A stretch of 57,985 nt of DNA, taken from CAZABP01 sp964483245 (lineage in GTDB: Bacteria; Planctomycetota; UBA1135; UBA2386). The notes under the pieces were generated by a model. The model was not told the origin of the DNA, made no database searches, and was given only the letters and a program-made list of their open reading frames with translations. This document shows, piece after piece, positions 1 through 8,196 of this stretch. The stretch spans positions 1 through 57,985 of the forward strand of contig CAZABP010000028.1 of assembly GCA_964483245.1 (NCBI GenBank), written 5' to 3'. Made by a program: the position numbers and the translations under genes. Within the stretch, counting starts at the first letter, position 1. Each line of letters opens with the position of its first letter.

Positions 1-1
1 G

Positions 2-1231
2 CTCACGATCTCGGCCGCGCTCGCAGCCGACGTCCCGAACTGCATCCGGATGCTGGCGGGCGGACTCGGGTTCGTCGGCACGAATCCGCTCGCGCCGGGC
101 ACCGGCAGCATCTACCGCATCATCGTCAGCGGTCAGACCGTCACCGAGACCAAGCTGAACACGACGCCGACCGCGGACGTCAACGTCGCACAGCTCGCGC
201 TCGTCGGCGGCAGCCTGTTCTTCACGACTTCGGCGCTGACCGGCACGGTCAGTGGCATCCTGCAGAGTGTCCCGGTCGCGGGAGGACCGGTCGTGCAGGA
301 GCTCGACATCTCGACGGTCAGCGGCGCGAGCGGGCTGGCCAATGCGTTGACTGCGATCGGGCCGCTCGTGTTCATCGGCACCTGGGACGTCGGGACCGCG
401 ACGAATCCCGGCTCGCTGATCCAGTACGACACGACGACGAAGAAGGGCTCGCTCGTGCTACAGCTGCCCAAGAGCAAGAGCGGCACCGGGACCGGCAATC
501 CGGGGATCGTCAACATGCGCCAGCATCCGACGCGGCCGAACCTGCTGATCCTGCAGGGGATCTATGGCGACTGGTTCCTGATCGATCCGTTCCAGGCGCA
601 GATCGTCGAGCACGCGTTCTCCGGGTTCCCGGGCCCCAGTTCCAACACGGCGAACTCCTACAACTCGTTCGACTACGACCCGCACACCGGCGATTACGTC
701 GTCGGCACGCGCGACGACCACGTCGAACGCGTCGTCAGCAACCACGCGGCGGAGAAGATCGTCAAACTGTCCACCGCGACCTCGAGCGTGAACGGCACTG
801 CCCACATCCCGCTCGGCAACGGCCACGACCACTCGACCGGCCCCGGCTGCCCCGGCTCCGGCGGCTACACGCTGACCGACGTCAGCTACGGCCTGCCCAC
901 TGCAGGCAACGGCTCGTTCGCGTTCGGTGTGCACAGTGGCTACGGCGGCAATCCGGTCGCGCTCGTGTTCGGCCTCACCGATCCGAAGCTCCCGCTCGAC
1001 CCTGTCCCGATGCCCGGCTGCGTCCTGCACACCGACTTCTTCCTGACGATTCCGGCCGTCCTTACCGGCACCGGCAACGGTTTCGGCAAAGCCCGTATCC
1101 CGCTCGCGATCCCCGCTTCAGCCCTCGGCGCCAAGCTCTACCGCCAGTGGTTCGAAGCGCAGCTCGGCGGCACGAAGAGCAACCCGGCCGGCATCGTGGT
1201 GTCGAACGGGCGGGAGATCCAAGTGCAGTGA
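2..1231 (+). CDS. Secreted beta-propeller-like protein, 5'-truncated, with C-terminal surface module
   Basis: The frame is open from base 2, so the start and any signal peptide lie before the window. The visible part (about 410 residues) is rich in Gly, Thr, Ser and Val with repeated short strands of the type 'lfftTSaltGtv' and 'plvFIGTWDVGT', as in extracellular beta-propeller or NHL-like folds. From about residue 285 it carries a C-terminal module: GPGCPGSGG, a run of beta strands, an 'alvfGl' strand, PLDPVPMPGC, and a QWFEAQ end. The same layout recurs in three other secreted proteins of the window (8197-10185, 12617-13975, 39510-40541). No catalytic motif is visible. Function unknown; probably cell-surface or extracellular. 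The coding call is secure, the fold is inference. Confidence 0.75.
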   Translation, partial: LTISAALAADVPNCIRMLAGGLGFVGTNPLAPGTGSIYRIIVSGQTVTETKLNTTPTADVNVAQLALVGGSLFFTTSALTGTVSGILQSVPVAGGPVVQELDISTVSGASGLANALTAIGPLVFIGTWDVGTATNPGSLIQYDTTTKKGSLVLQLPKSKSGTGTGNPGIVNMRQHPTRPNLLILQGIYGDWFLIDPFQAQIVEHAFSGFPGPSSNTANSYNSFDYDPHTGDYVVGTRDDHVERVVSNHAAEKIVKLSTATSSVNGTAHIPLGNGHDHSTGPGCPGSGGYTLTDVSYGLPTAGNGSFAFGVHSGYGGNPVALVFGLTDPKLPLDPVPMPGCVLHTDFFLTIPAVLTGTGNGFGKARIPLAIPASALGAKLYRQWFEAQLGGTKSNPAGIVVSNGREIQVQ

Positions 1232-1556
1232 GGGGAAGGGAGGCGGGGGGAGGGAAGGGGTTGGACGGGAACGGAACGGGCCCGGGCCCGGGCTTGGGCT
1301 GAGGTGAGGCGAGGAAAGGGAAAGAGAAGGGGCTCGCACCGAGCCTGCTGCGCTGGGATCGGGGTAACCACCCGGTAGTCATCATCCGGTAGCGGCGACG
1401 CTCGGCGCGAAGCCGACCGGATGAGCAAGCGAAGCAAGCAAGCGTTGCCCGACGCCGTGATGCTGCGTCTCGCCGCGGCACCTGCGCGCACTGAAGACTC
1501 GGTAGCCGGGTTGAACCACAGCCACGAGTTCGAGATCGAGGCGGCGAAGCGCGAGG

Positions 1557-1640
1557 GGGAAATTCCGGTCGGTACTTCAGGATCTCGAAGTGGGCCTCGG
1601 AGTACAGCCCGTCCTCGGAGACACGCGACCAGCTTCGCTG
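1557..1640 (-). pseudogene. Remnant of an IS3-type transposase (integrase core fragment)
   Basis: Read on the minus strand, this 84-base stretch gives a peptide containing RSWSRVSEDG followed by YSEAHFEILKYRPEFP. It resembles the conserved segment near the end of the rve catalytic domain of IS3-family OrfB transposases, typically RSWSRPRVS-DN-YSEAxFKTLKYRPEFP, with two residues missing after SWSR. Neither side continues the family: the frame soon reads unrelated sequence and no start, DDE residues or terminal inverted repeats are visible. I read it as a decayed insertion-sequence fragment in a repeat-rich gap. The match is from memory of the family motif and was not searched. Confidence 0.5.
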
Positions 1641-1832
1641 GTCACTGCCGAATCACTCGACCCCGTGTTCACACAACCGGGGCGGTGTAAGCGATTCCAA
1701 CCCTCTCGCCCTCACGCACTCATCCACGTGAGCCCCTTTCCGTTCCCTTTTCCTTGCCTCGCCCTACCTGAGCCCAAGCCCGGGCCCGGGCTTGGGCTGA
1801 GGTGAGGCGAGGAAAGGGAAAGAGAAGGGGCT

Positions 1833-1932
1833 NNNNNNNNNNNNNNNNNNNNNNNNNNNNNNNNNNNNNNNNNNNNNNNNNNNNNNNNNNNNNNNNNNNN
1901 NNNNNNNNNNNNNNNNNNNNNNNNNNNNNNNN
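1833..1932. other. Assembly gap (100 N)
   Basis: Exactly 100 undetermined bases, the usual placeholder for a scaffold join of unknown length. The gap is flanked on both sides by inverted copies of the same repeat (ends ...AAGGGGCT and TTTCCGTTCCC...), which probably caused the assembly break. Confidence 0.97.
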
Positions 1933-2033
1933 TTTCCGTTCCCTTTTCCTTGCCTCGCCCTACCTGAGCCCAAGCCCGGGCCCGGGCCCGTTCCGTTCCC
2001 GTCCAAACCCTCCCCCTCCCCATCCCCCTCCCC

Positions 2034-4076
2034 CTACTGCAACGCGAACGTGACCTGACGCGTCGCCTGAGCGGCGAACACCTCGACCTGCGTCTTCGAC
2101 TTCATGACGTCGATGAGGCTGCCGAATGGCCCGTCCGGATGGACTTGGCGGCTGGCGGTCATCTCGTAGATGCCGGGCGGCACCTTCTTGGTGAGCTGGA
2201 ACTTCCCCTGCGCGTCGGTGAACGCCTCGGCGAAGAATGCACTCGGCCCCTTGCCCGGCGTCAGCGGGGCCGCAGCGGGCGCCTGATCCATCTTGGTCGA
2301 GATCGTGACCTTGATCTGCCCGGCCGGCGCGCCGGCGACGGTGACGCTGCCGCTGATGATCGTGCCCGGCGCGAGCACGACCGGCGTGACCGTCGTCGTC
2401 TGGCCACTCGCGACGACGTTGTCCTTGCGGAACGTCTCGATGAACTCCGGATGCTGGAACTTGAGCTGGTAGGACCCGGAGTTCAGCAGGTCGATCCGGA
2501 AGCGTCCTTTCGCATCCGTCTGCACGCTCTTGCGCGTGATCTTGACCGGGATCATCGCGCCGAAGATGTCGGTGAAAGGATTCGGATCGAACTCGTTCGA
2601 GATCGTCGACACCGCGACGCCCTGGATCGGTGAGCCGTCCGGCTGCGTCACGACCCCCTCGAGGACGCCCCCTTCGTCGAGCCGCACGATCAACAGCGGC
2701 GGTTCGAGTCCGATCTCGACGCGGAACGGATCGGAGAAGGCCATCGCGTGTCCGGCAGCCTGCACCAGGAACACATAGGTCGCCCCCGGATCGATCCCGC
2801 TGACGGTCGTCGTGCCGTCCTGGTCCGGCCGCGCCTGCACGGTCTGCAGGGTCTGGCCGATGCTGGACTGGCCGTTGTCACCGTCGTGGTACGCCTTCAG
2901 CTCGAGCGTGTACCCCGACGTCATGACGCGGCCGCTGCGCGAGAAGACCTGGATCTTCGCTTCGCCCTGCTTCTCGAGCGTGACCTGCACGTCCTTGTCG
3001 CCGGCCTGCACCGGCTTCAGCTCCGACTGCACGAATCCGGCCGCATTCGTCTGCAGCACGTACGGTCCCTCGGTCAGCCCGAGCATCTGGAACTTGCCGT
3101 CCCGCCCCGAGCGCGCTTCCAGGGTCGCCGGCGTCTTGCTGCTGATCGCGATCCCGCGCAACCGCGCGCCGGCGACCGGCATTCCGGCCGCGTCCACGAC
3201 GACGCCGGCCATCTCCATGCCGGGCGACAGCTCGAGGTTCAGCTCCTTCGGCTCCTTGCCCTGCACCGTGACATTCTGGACTTCGCTGATCGCGAACCCC
3301 GGCGCGACGGCGCCGACGGTGACGACGTTGAACGACGCCGCGACGTTGGTTGCGCGGTAATGCCCGTTCGGATCCGTCTTGACCACGATCCCCAGCTCGC
3401 GCCCCGGCGTCGGCGTGACCGGCGACAGCGCATTCGCAGCGCGGATCCGCACCTCGGCGTCGGCGATCCCGAGCCCGTTGCTGCCGGCGACCGTGACGCG
3501 GCCGAACAACTGCGCGCCGATCTCGAGGCGGATCGTGCCGAGGTCGTACCACTCGTTCTGCTTGACGCGAAGGTTCGGCATCGTGTGCTCGACGTACTGC
3601 TCGGTCACGGCGCGGAACTCGTAGACCTTCTGGTCACCCCCCTGCGGCACGCCGAGCTCGAACACGCCGTAGTTGTCGGTCTTCCCCGCGGCGACCGGCG
3701 GCAGCGTCACCCCTTTGCTGCTCATCATCATCATCTCGAAGATGTTCGTGCCGACGCCCGGCATCATGTAGACCTCGACGCCGGCCATCGGCTGCGAGTT
3801 CGGATCGACGATCCGACCGCGGAAGCCCTGCGGGGCGCTCGAGCGCGTGTCGGGCGCGACTTCCGTGCGAGCAGGTTCCACGGGTCGCGGTTCTTGCGTG
3901 GCGCCCTTGGCGGCAAGCGGATCCACCGGTCCAGTCGGCTGTTCCGGCTGCACGGCCGGGGGCTCGTCCGGCGGCACGACGATCGGAGCCTGCTCCTGCT
4001 GCAGCAGCAGGAAGCCGCCGAGCGCAGCGAGCGCGAGGACCAGCAGCGTCAGAAAGAACTTCGCGGGTGAGCTCAT
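2034..4076 (-). CDS. Membrane-anchored protein of carboxypeptidase-regulatory-like repeats
   Basis: 680 residues. A short N-terminus precedes one hydrophobic helix (about residues 7-25, FFLTLLVLALAALGGFLLL), then a Pro/Glu-rich linker to about residue 80. The rest is about six tandem beta-sandwich repeats of the CarboxypepD_reg / Ig-like type, each starting with a 'GxVxxxxGxPxxGaxV' strand pair and ending with 'tdaxGxFxl...pGxYxl' (for example SGRDGKFQMLGL and TDAQGKFQLTKKVPPG). The helix is followed directly by the linker with no good cleavage site, so a periplasm-facing or surface anchored protein is likely. No enzyme domain is visible. The next gene upstream (4172-6061) has the same architecture and lies 95 bases away on the same strand, so the two are probably related and co-transcribed. 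Function unknown; adhesion or cell-envelope structure is a guess. Confidence 0.8.
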   Translation of the reverse strand: MSSPAKFFLTLLVLALAALGGFLLLQQEQAPIVVPPDEPPAVQPEQPTGPVDPLAAKGATQEPRPVEPARTEVAPDTRSSAPQGFRGRIVDPNSQPMAGVEVYMMPGVGTNIFEMMMMSSKGVTLPPVAAGKTDNYGVFELGVPQGGDQKVYEFRAVTEQYVEHTMPNLRVKQNEWYDLGTIRLEIGAQLFGRVTVAGSNGLGIADAEVRIRAANALSPVTPTPGRELGIVVKTDPNGHYRATNVAASFNVVTVGAVAPGFAISEVQNVTVQGKEPKELNLELSPGMEMAGVVVDAAGMPVAGARLRGIAISSKTPATLEARSGRDGKFQMLGLTEGPYVLQTNAAGFVQSELKPVQAGDKDVQVTLEKQGEAKIQVFSRSGRVMTSGYTLELKAYHDGDNGQSSIGQTLQTVQARPDQDGTTTVSGIDPGATYVFLVQAAGHAMAFSDPFRVEIGLEPPLLIVRLDEGGVLEGVVTQPDGSPIQGVAVSTISNEFDPNPFTDIFGAMIPVKITRKSVQTDAKGRFRIDLLNSGSYQLKFQHPEFIETFRKDNVVASGQTTTVTPVVLAPGTIISGSVTVAGAPAGQIKVTISTKMDQAPAAAPLTPGKGPSAFFAEAFTDAQGKFQLTKKVPPGIYEMTASRQVHPDGPFGSLIDVMKSKTQVEVFAAQATRQVTFALQ

Positions 4077-4171
4077 CGGGGCGGTGGGGATTGGGGCCGC
4101 GGGGACAGGGCCGGCGGTGGGACGAAGTTGCGACAGGCGTTATTCCGCGCGCGGCGCGGGCCCGAGGTCGG

Positions 4172-6061
4172 TCAGCGCGGGCGTTCCTGCAGATCCTGCC
4201 GGACATCCGCGCCCGGCTGCAACTGCAGCCGCACGCGCGAGCGTGCCCGCAGGTCCGCGGCGGCGGCCACGACCCCCGGGCCAGGGTCGAAGAACGATAG
4301 CTCATAGTCCCCGGGTGCCGCCGGCCCGAGCGCGAAGTTCCCCTCGGAGTCCGTCGTGCCGGTCAACGCCTCGCGCCATGGCGCCTGCGGATCCGGGACC
4401 GGGTCGAGGCAGACCCGGACCTGGCGCGGAGGCGCCGCGTCGGCACACCGCGCCCGTCCGCGCACGAACGCACCTGCAGCGATCCGGATCGGACCGGCAT
4501 CGATCCAGCGATCGGGCGGGACCGGCAGCAGGTGCGTCGCGGTGGGCGGGTGTCCCGCCGCGCGGACCACGATCCGCCACGGGCGCGCCGGCGCACCGCG
4601 GATCTCGAACCGGCCATCCGCGCCGGTCGCGCCGGTCGCCGGACTGCCGCGCAACCGGTCCAGGAATGCGGCGAACTCCGACCCGTCCCGTTCCTCACTG
4701 GCCAGCTCGACCGTGGCTCCTGCCAACGGTTGGCCGAACGGCCCGAACACCTGCCCGGTCAGCCGCAGCCCCGGATCGAGCCGCAGCGGATGCACCTGCG
4801 CATCCGGAATCCACGGCCCGAACTCCTGCTCCGGGAGGCCGCGTGCCTGCACCAGGATCCGGTGCTCTTCCGAGGCGAGCCCGGGCAGCGTGAACGAGCC
4901 GTCGGCGGCACTCGTCGCACGCGCCAGCCGGCCCGGCAACTCGAGGTTGCCGGCACGCGGCACGGCGGTCAGCTCGGCGCCGGCCAGCGGGCGACCGGAA
5001 GGGTCCAGCACGATTCCGCGCAGCGCTGCGCCCTGGCCGAAGTCGAGCAGGACCGGCTCCGGATTCGCGCGCACGTCGATCCGCGGGACCCGCAGCACGC
5101 CGTGCCGCGCGCTCTGCGCTTCGATCCGGTAGCTCGCCAGCGTCAGCCCCTCGAGCCGGAACTCGCCGAGCTCGTTGGTCCGCGCCGATGCGATCGATCC
5201 TGCGGCGAGCGGCACTGCGACCACCTGCGCCGCAGCGACCGGCTCGCTCCCGGCGCGCACGCTGCCGCGCAGGATCGCGCCGGCGTCGAGCGTCACACGC
5301 ACCTCCGGTGGCAGCTCGGTCACCGGCTGCTGATGCGCGAGCGTCCGCGTCGCGAACCCTGGCGCCGAGATCCGCAGCTCGTAGGTTCCGGCGTCGACTC
5401 CGAGCAACATCGCGCGCCCGTCGCGCTCGGTCTGCGCGAGGCGCCGTTGCAACGCCAGCGGATAACCGGGCAGCAGCGCATCGTCGAGGTTCGGGGCGAG
5501 CTCGACGCGCGCGCCGGAAACCGGCAGGTCGGTGCCGGCGGCGCGTACTTCGACGCGCAGGCCTGGGCGCGACTGCAGCCGCAGGTCGCCGAGATCGACC
5601 CGCTCGCCGGCGCGCAGCGCGACTTCGCCGGCGAGCTGCGGCGGATACTCCGCGTGCGACAGCACGACCGTTCCCATGCCGCCAGCGCGATGGCGGATCG
5701 TGAACGTTCCGTCCGCGCCGCTGCGCGTCCGCGCCAGCGTCGTCGTGTTCGGCTCCGGCGCTGGCAACGGCGCCGCTTCGGCATGGCTCTGCACGACGAC
5801 CTCGACCCCGGGCAGCGGGCGTTCGAGCGCATCGAGGATGCGACCGCTCACGGTGGCGACGTCGCCGGCGGCGAGCTCGGCAGCCGACGTCGCGCGCCGG
5901 TCGGTCCGGGCACGCGCCCCCGGCGCGGCTGGCTGCAGCGTGCGCTCGCTGGTGCGCTCCGGCGGCGCCGGCGTCGATGGCCGGCGCAGCGGACCGGTGC
6001 TGGCCCAGAACGCGGCGGCTCCCAGCAGCGCTGCCAACAGCAACCAGATCCAGGCGCGCAT
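4172..6061 (-). CDS. Membrane-anchored protein of carboxypeptidase-regulatory-like repeats
   Basis: 629 residues from the ATG at 6061; a GTG one codon earlier (6064) is possible. The ATG is preferred because it overlaps the stop of the upstream ferredoxin-like gene as TGATG, which suggests coupling. One N-terminal hydrophobic helix (about residues 3-20, WIWLLLAALLGAAAFWAS) is followed by a Pro/Arg/Thr-rich linker and about six carboxypeptidase-regulatory-like repeats, including SGRILDALERPLPG, RGIVLDPSGRPLAG and TGQVFGPFGQPLAG with matching 'G.F.l.gl..g.y.i' ends. Some repeats carry acidic insertions. Same architecture as the 2034-4076 product, at lower sequence similarity. No catalytic signature; function unknown. 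Confidence 0.8.
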   Translation of the reverse strand: MRAWIWLLLAALLGAAAFWASTGPLRRPSTPAPPERTSERTLQPAAPGARARTDRRATSAAELAAGDVATVSGRILDALERPLPGVEVVVQSHAEAAPLPAPEPNTTTLARTRSGADGTFTIRHRAGGMGTVVLSHAEYPPQLAGEVALRAGERVDLGDLRLQSRPGLRVEVRAAGTDLPVSGARVELAPNLDDALLPGYPLALQRRLAQTERDGRAMLLGVDAGTYELRISAPGFATRTLAHQQPVTELPPEVRVTLDAGAILRGSVRAGSEPVAAAQVVAVPLAAGSIASARTNELGEFRLEGLTLASYRIEAQSARHGVLRVPRIDVRANPEPVLLDFGQGAALRGIVLDPSGRPLAGAELTAVPRAGNLELPGRLARATSAADGSFTLPGLASEEHRILVQARGLPEQEFGPWIPDAQVHPLRLDPGLRLTGQVFGPFGQPLAGATVELASEERDGSEFAAFLDRLRGSPATGATGADGRFEIRGAPARPWRIVVRAAGHPPTATHLLPVPPDRWIDAGPIRIAAGAFVRGRARCADAAPPRQVRVCLDPVPDPQAPWREALTGTTDSEGNFALGPAAPGDYELSFFDPGPGVVAAAADLRARSRVRLQLQPGADVRQDLQERPR

Positions 6062-6336
6062 CACCGCGGCTCCGTGACCTGCGCCCGTGCGAGCATCGCC
6101 TCCAGATCCGGGCGGCAGGTTCCGCAGCCGGCGCTGGCATGGGTCATCCGGCGCAGATCCTCGACGCTGCGCGCACCGGCCGCGATCGCGGCGCGCAGCG
6201 TGGCGGCGTGCACCTTCATGCAGAAGCAGATGCGCGGGCCGGGATCCTGCTCCGGGTCGGCTTCATCGTTCGGTCGCTGGCTGGAAGCGGTCAGAGTCGC
6301 GAGTATCGTGCCCGCCCCCCGACCTCGACAACGCAC
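6061..6336 (-). CDS. BFD-like [2Fe-2S]-binding protein
   Basis: A short protein of about 90 residues ending in a bacterioferritin-associated-ferredoxin (Fer2_BFD) fold. The cluster ligands are visible as ICFCMKV and, about 30 residues later, SAGCGTCRPDLEAML: a CxC...CxxC pattern with the usual helix between. Such domains bind one [2Fe-2S] cluster and act in iron release from bacterioferritin or as modules of nitrite reductases and dehydrogenases; here the domain stands alone. The start is uncertain: GTG at 6336 is the first candidate in frame, no ATG precedes the CxC pair, and it lies only 14 bases from the divergent start of fhs. The stop TGA overlaps the ATG of 4172-6061. Domain call is firm, start is weak. 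Confidence 0.7.
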   Translation of the reverse strand: MRCRGRGAGTILATLTASSQRPNDEADPEQDPGPRICFCMKVHAATLRAAIAAGARSVEDLRRMTHASAGCGTCRPDLEAMLARAQVTEPR

Positions 6337-6349
6337 CCAGCCGAATCCG

Positions 6350-8041
6350 TTGAACGATCTGGAGATCGCCCGTTCGGTCCCACTCCGCCCGCTGCCGGAA
6401 GTCGCCGCCGTCATGGGCCTGCGCGAAGCAGACCTCGTCCCGTACGGACGCACGAAGGCGAAGGTCCCGCTCAGCGTGCTGCGCGATCCGCCGCGCGCGC
6501 GTCCCGGCAAGTACATCGTCGTGACCGCGATCACGCCGACGCCGCTCGGCGAAGGGAAGACGCTGCACACGGTCGGGATCTCGATGGCGCTGAACCGGAT
6601 CGGCAAGCGTGCGGTCTGCACGATCCGCCAGCCCTCGATGGGGCCGGTGTTCGGGATCAAGGGGGGTGCGGCCGGCGGCGGGTGGTGCCAGGTCGTGCCG
6701 CCCGAGGAGTTCAACCTGCACCTGACCGGCGACTTCCACGCCGTCACCGCCGCCAACAACCTGCTCGCCGCGTTCCTCGACACGTCGCTGTTGCTCGACA
6801 ACCCGCTGCGGATCGATCCGGCGCGGGTGACCTGGCGCCGGGTCGTCGACATGAACGACCGCGCGCTGCGCGACATCGAGGTCGGGCTCGGCGGCAGCCA
6901 GAACGGTGTGCCGCGGCGGACCGGCTTCGACATCACGTCGGCCAGCGAGGTCATGGCGATCCTCGGGCTCGCGCGCGACCTGCAGGACCTGCGCGCGCGG
7001 TTGGGGCGGATCGTGGTCGGGCTCGACGTGGACGGCCGGCCGGTCACGGCCGAGATGCTGAAGGCGGCCGGGGCGATGGCGGCGCTGCTGCGCGACGCGG
7101 TGCAGCCGACGCTGATGCAGACGCTGGAGGGGACTCCAGCGCTGATCCACACCGGACCGTTCGCCAACATCGCGCACGGCAACTCGTCGATCGTCGCCGA
7201 CCAGATCGCGCTCGGCTGCTGCGACTATGTCGTGACCGAGGCCGGGTTCGGCGCCGACATGGGGGCGGAGAAGTTCTTCAACATCAAGTGCCGCGTGTCC
7301 GGCCTGCGTCCGGACGCAGCGCTGCTGGTCGCGACCGTGCGCGCGTTGAAGATGCACAGTGGGCGGTTCGCGATCACGGCGGGCAAGCCGTTGCCGCCGG
7401 AACTGTTGGCCGAGGATCTGGATGCGCTGCGCGCGGGTGCCGGGAATCTCGAGAAGCAGATCGAGAACGTGCGGCTGCACGGAGTCCCGGTCGTGGTCGC
7501 GGTCAACCGCTTCCCGTCCGACACCGAGGCGGAACTGGCGCTGGTCAAGGAGATCGCGCTGCGCAGCGGCGCCGCCGACTGCCATGTCAGCACCCTGCAC
7601 GCCGATGGCGGCCGCGGCGGCGAGGCGCTCGCGCATGCGCTGGTCAAGGCCGCCGACGAGCCGAACACGTTCCGCTTGCTGTATCCGGAGTCGGCGTCGC
7701 TGCGCGAGAAGATCGAGACGATCGCGACGAAGGTGTATGGCGCGGATGGGGTGGACTACTCGGATGTTGCCGGCGAGCGGCTCGGGCGGTTCGAGGAACT
7801 CGGGTACGGCGGGTTCCCGATCTGCATGGCGAAGACGCAGTACTCGCTGTCGCACGATGCTGCGCTGAAGGGGCGGCCGCGCGGGTACCGGTTCCTGGTG
7901 CAGGATGCGCGGGTGTCGGTCGGGGCGGGGTTCGTGATCCCGCTGGCCGGAGCGATCATGACGATGCCGGGATTGGGGAGGAATCCGGGCGGGCAGCGGA
8001 TCGATGTGGATGAGCGAGGGGAGATCGTGGGGATGTTCTAG
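6350..8041 (+). CDS. fhs: Formate-tetrahydrofolate ligase
   Basis: 563 residues from TTG 6350, close to the usual 555-560. This start gives an N-terminus that matches the family (NDLEIA...LREADLVPYGRTKAKVPLSVL); a GTG at 6308 in frame is an alternative. The ATP-binding loop TPTPLGEGKT is intact, followed by the conserved QPSMGPVFGIKGGAAGGG, HTGPFANIAHGNSS and the family C-terminus DVDERGEIVGMF. The enzyme ATP-dependently makes 10-formyl-THF from formate and THF in the cytosol, feeding purine and formyl-Met synthesis. No other C1 gene sits beside it, so it may serve formate assimilation rather than a linked acetogenesis pathway. It is transcribed away from the BFD-like gene and ends in a G-rich repeat array. 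Confidence 0.97.
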   Translation: MNDLEIARSVPLRPLPEVAAVMGLREADLVPYGRTKAKVPLSVLRDPPRARPGKYIVVTAITPTPLGEGKTLHTVGISMALNRIGKRAVCTIRQPSMGPVFGIKGGAAGGGWCQVVPPEEFNLHLTGDFHAVTAANNLLAAFLDTSLLLDNPLRIDPARVTWRRVVDMNDRALRDIEVGLGGSQNGVPRRTGFDITSASEVMAILGLARDLQDLRARLGRIVVGLDVDGRPVTAEMLKAAGAMAALLRDAVQPTLMQTLEGTPALIHTGPFANIAHGNSSIVADQIALGCCDYVVTEAGFGADMGAEKFFNIKCRVSGLRPDAALLVATVRALKMHSGRFAITAGKPLPPELLAEDLDALRAGAGNLEKQIENVRLHGVPVVVAVNRFPSDTEAELALVKEIALRSGAADCHVSTLHADGGRGGEALAHALVKAADEPNTFRLLYPESASLREKIETIATKVYGADGVDYSDVAGERLGRFEELGYGGFPICMAKTQYSLSHDAALKGRPRGYRFLVQDARVSVGAGFVIPLAGAIMTMPGLGRNPGGQRIDVDERGEIVGMF

Positions 8042-8172
8042 GAACCGGGTTCGGGATGGGGTTCGGGTTCGGTCGGGATCGGGTTCGGGATTGGGTTCGG
8101 TCGGGATCGGGTTCGGGATTGGGTTCGGGTTCGGTCGGGACCGGGATCGGGATCGGGCACGGTCCCGGCCAA
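8042..8172. repeat. G-rich degenerate hexamer array (GGGATCGGGTTC type)
   Basis: About 130 bases of imperfect repeats of GGGTTC, GGGATC and GGGATT between the convergent fhs and 8197-10185 genes. A longer unit of roughly 36 bases (GGTCGGGATCGGGTTCGGGA followed by TTGGGTTCGG) occurs about twice. Runs of three to four G every few bases make it a candidate for G-quadruplex formation on the plus strand. Similar arrays sit at 1237-1290, 43362-43560 and 47640-47725. No coding signal. Confidence 0.75.
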
Positions 8173-8196
8173 ACCCAAACAGGCGCAGTTCGCTAG

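Larger units (their letters stand above)
1232..2033. repeat. Repeat-filled intergenic region between convergent genes
   Basis: About 800 bases without a credible intact gene. It holds G-rich degenerate sequence (1237-1290) and a roughly 55-base element beginning GCCCGGGCCCGGGC and ending AAAGAGAAGGGG at 1277-1332 and 1779-1832. The same type of element is inverted at 1737-1790 and 1933-1988 (starting TTTCCGTTCCC). The copies at 1737-1832 abut head to head and form a near-perfect long palindrome centred on GCCCGGGCCCGGGC. The assembly gap falls directly beside these copies, so the real number of repeats is unknown. A transposase remnant lies at 1557-1640. Confidence 0.7.

Noticed and set aside
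1421..1690. Small plus-strand reading frame in the repeat gap
   Set aside because: No ribosome-binding site or family, and it is antisense to the transposase remnant.
4532..6340. Long plus-strand open frame upstream of fhs in the same frame
   Set aside because: It is antisense to the anchored repeat protein at 4172-6061, which has a signal anchor, repeats and normal composition. The open frame is Arg/Gln-rich nonsense fused by chance to fhs.
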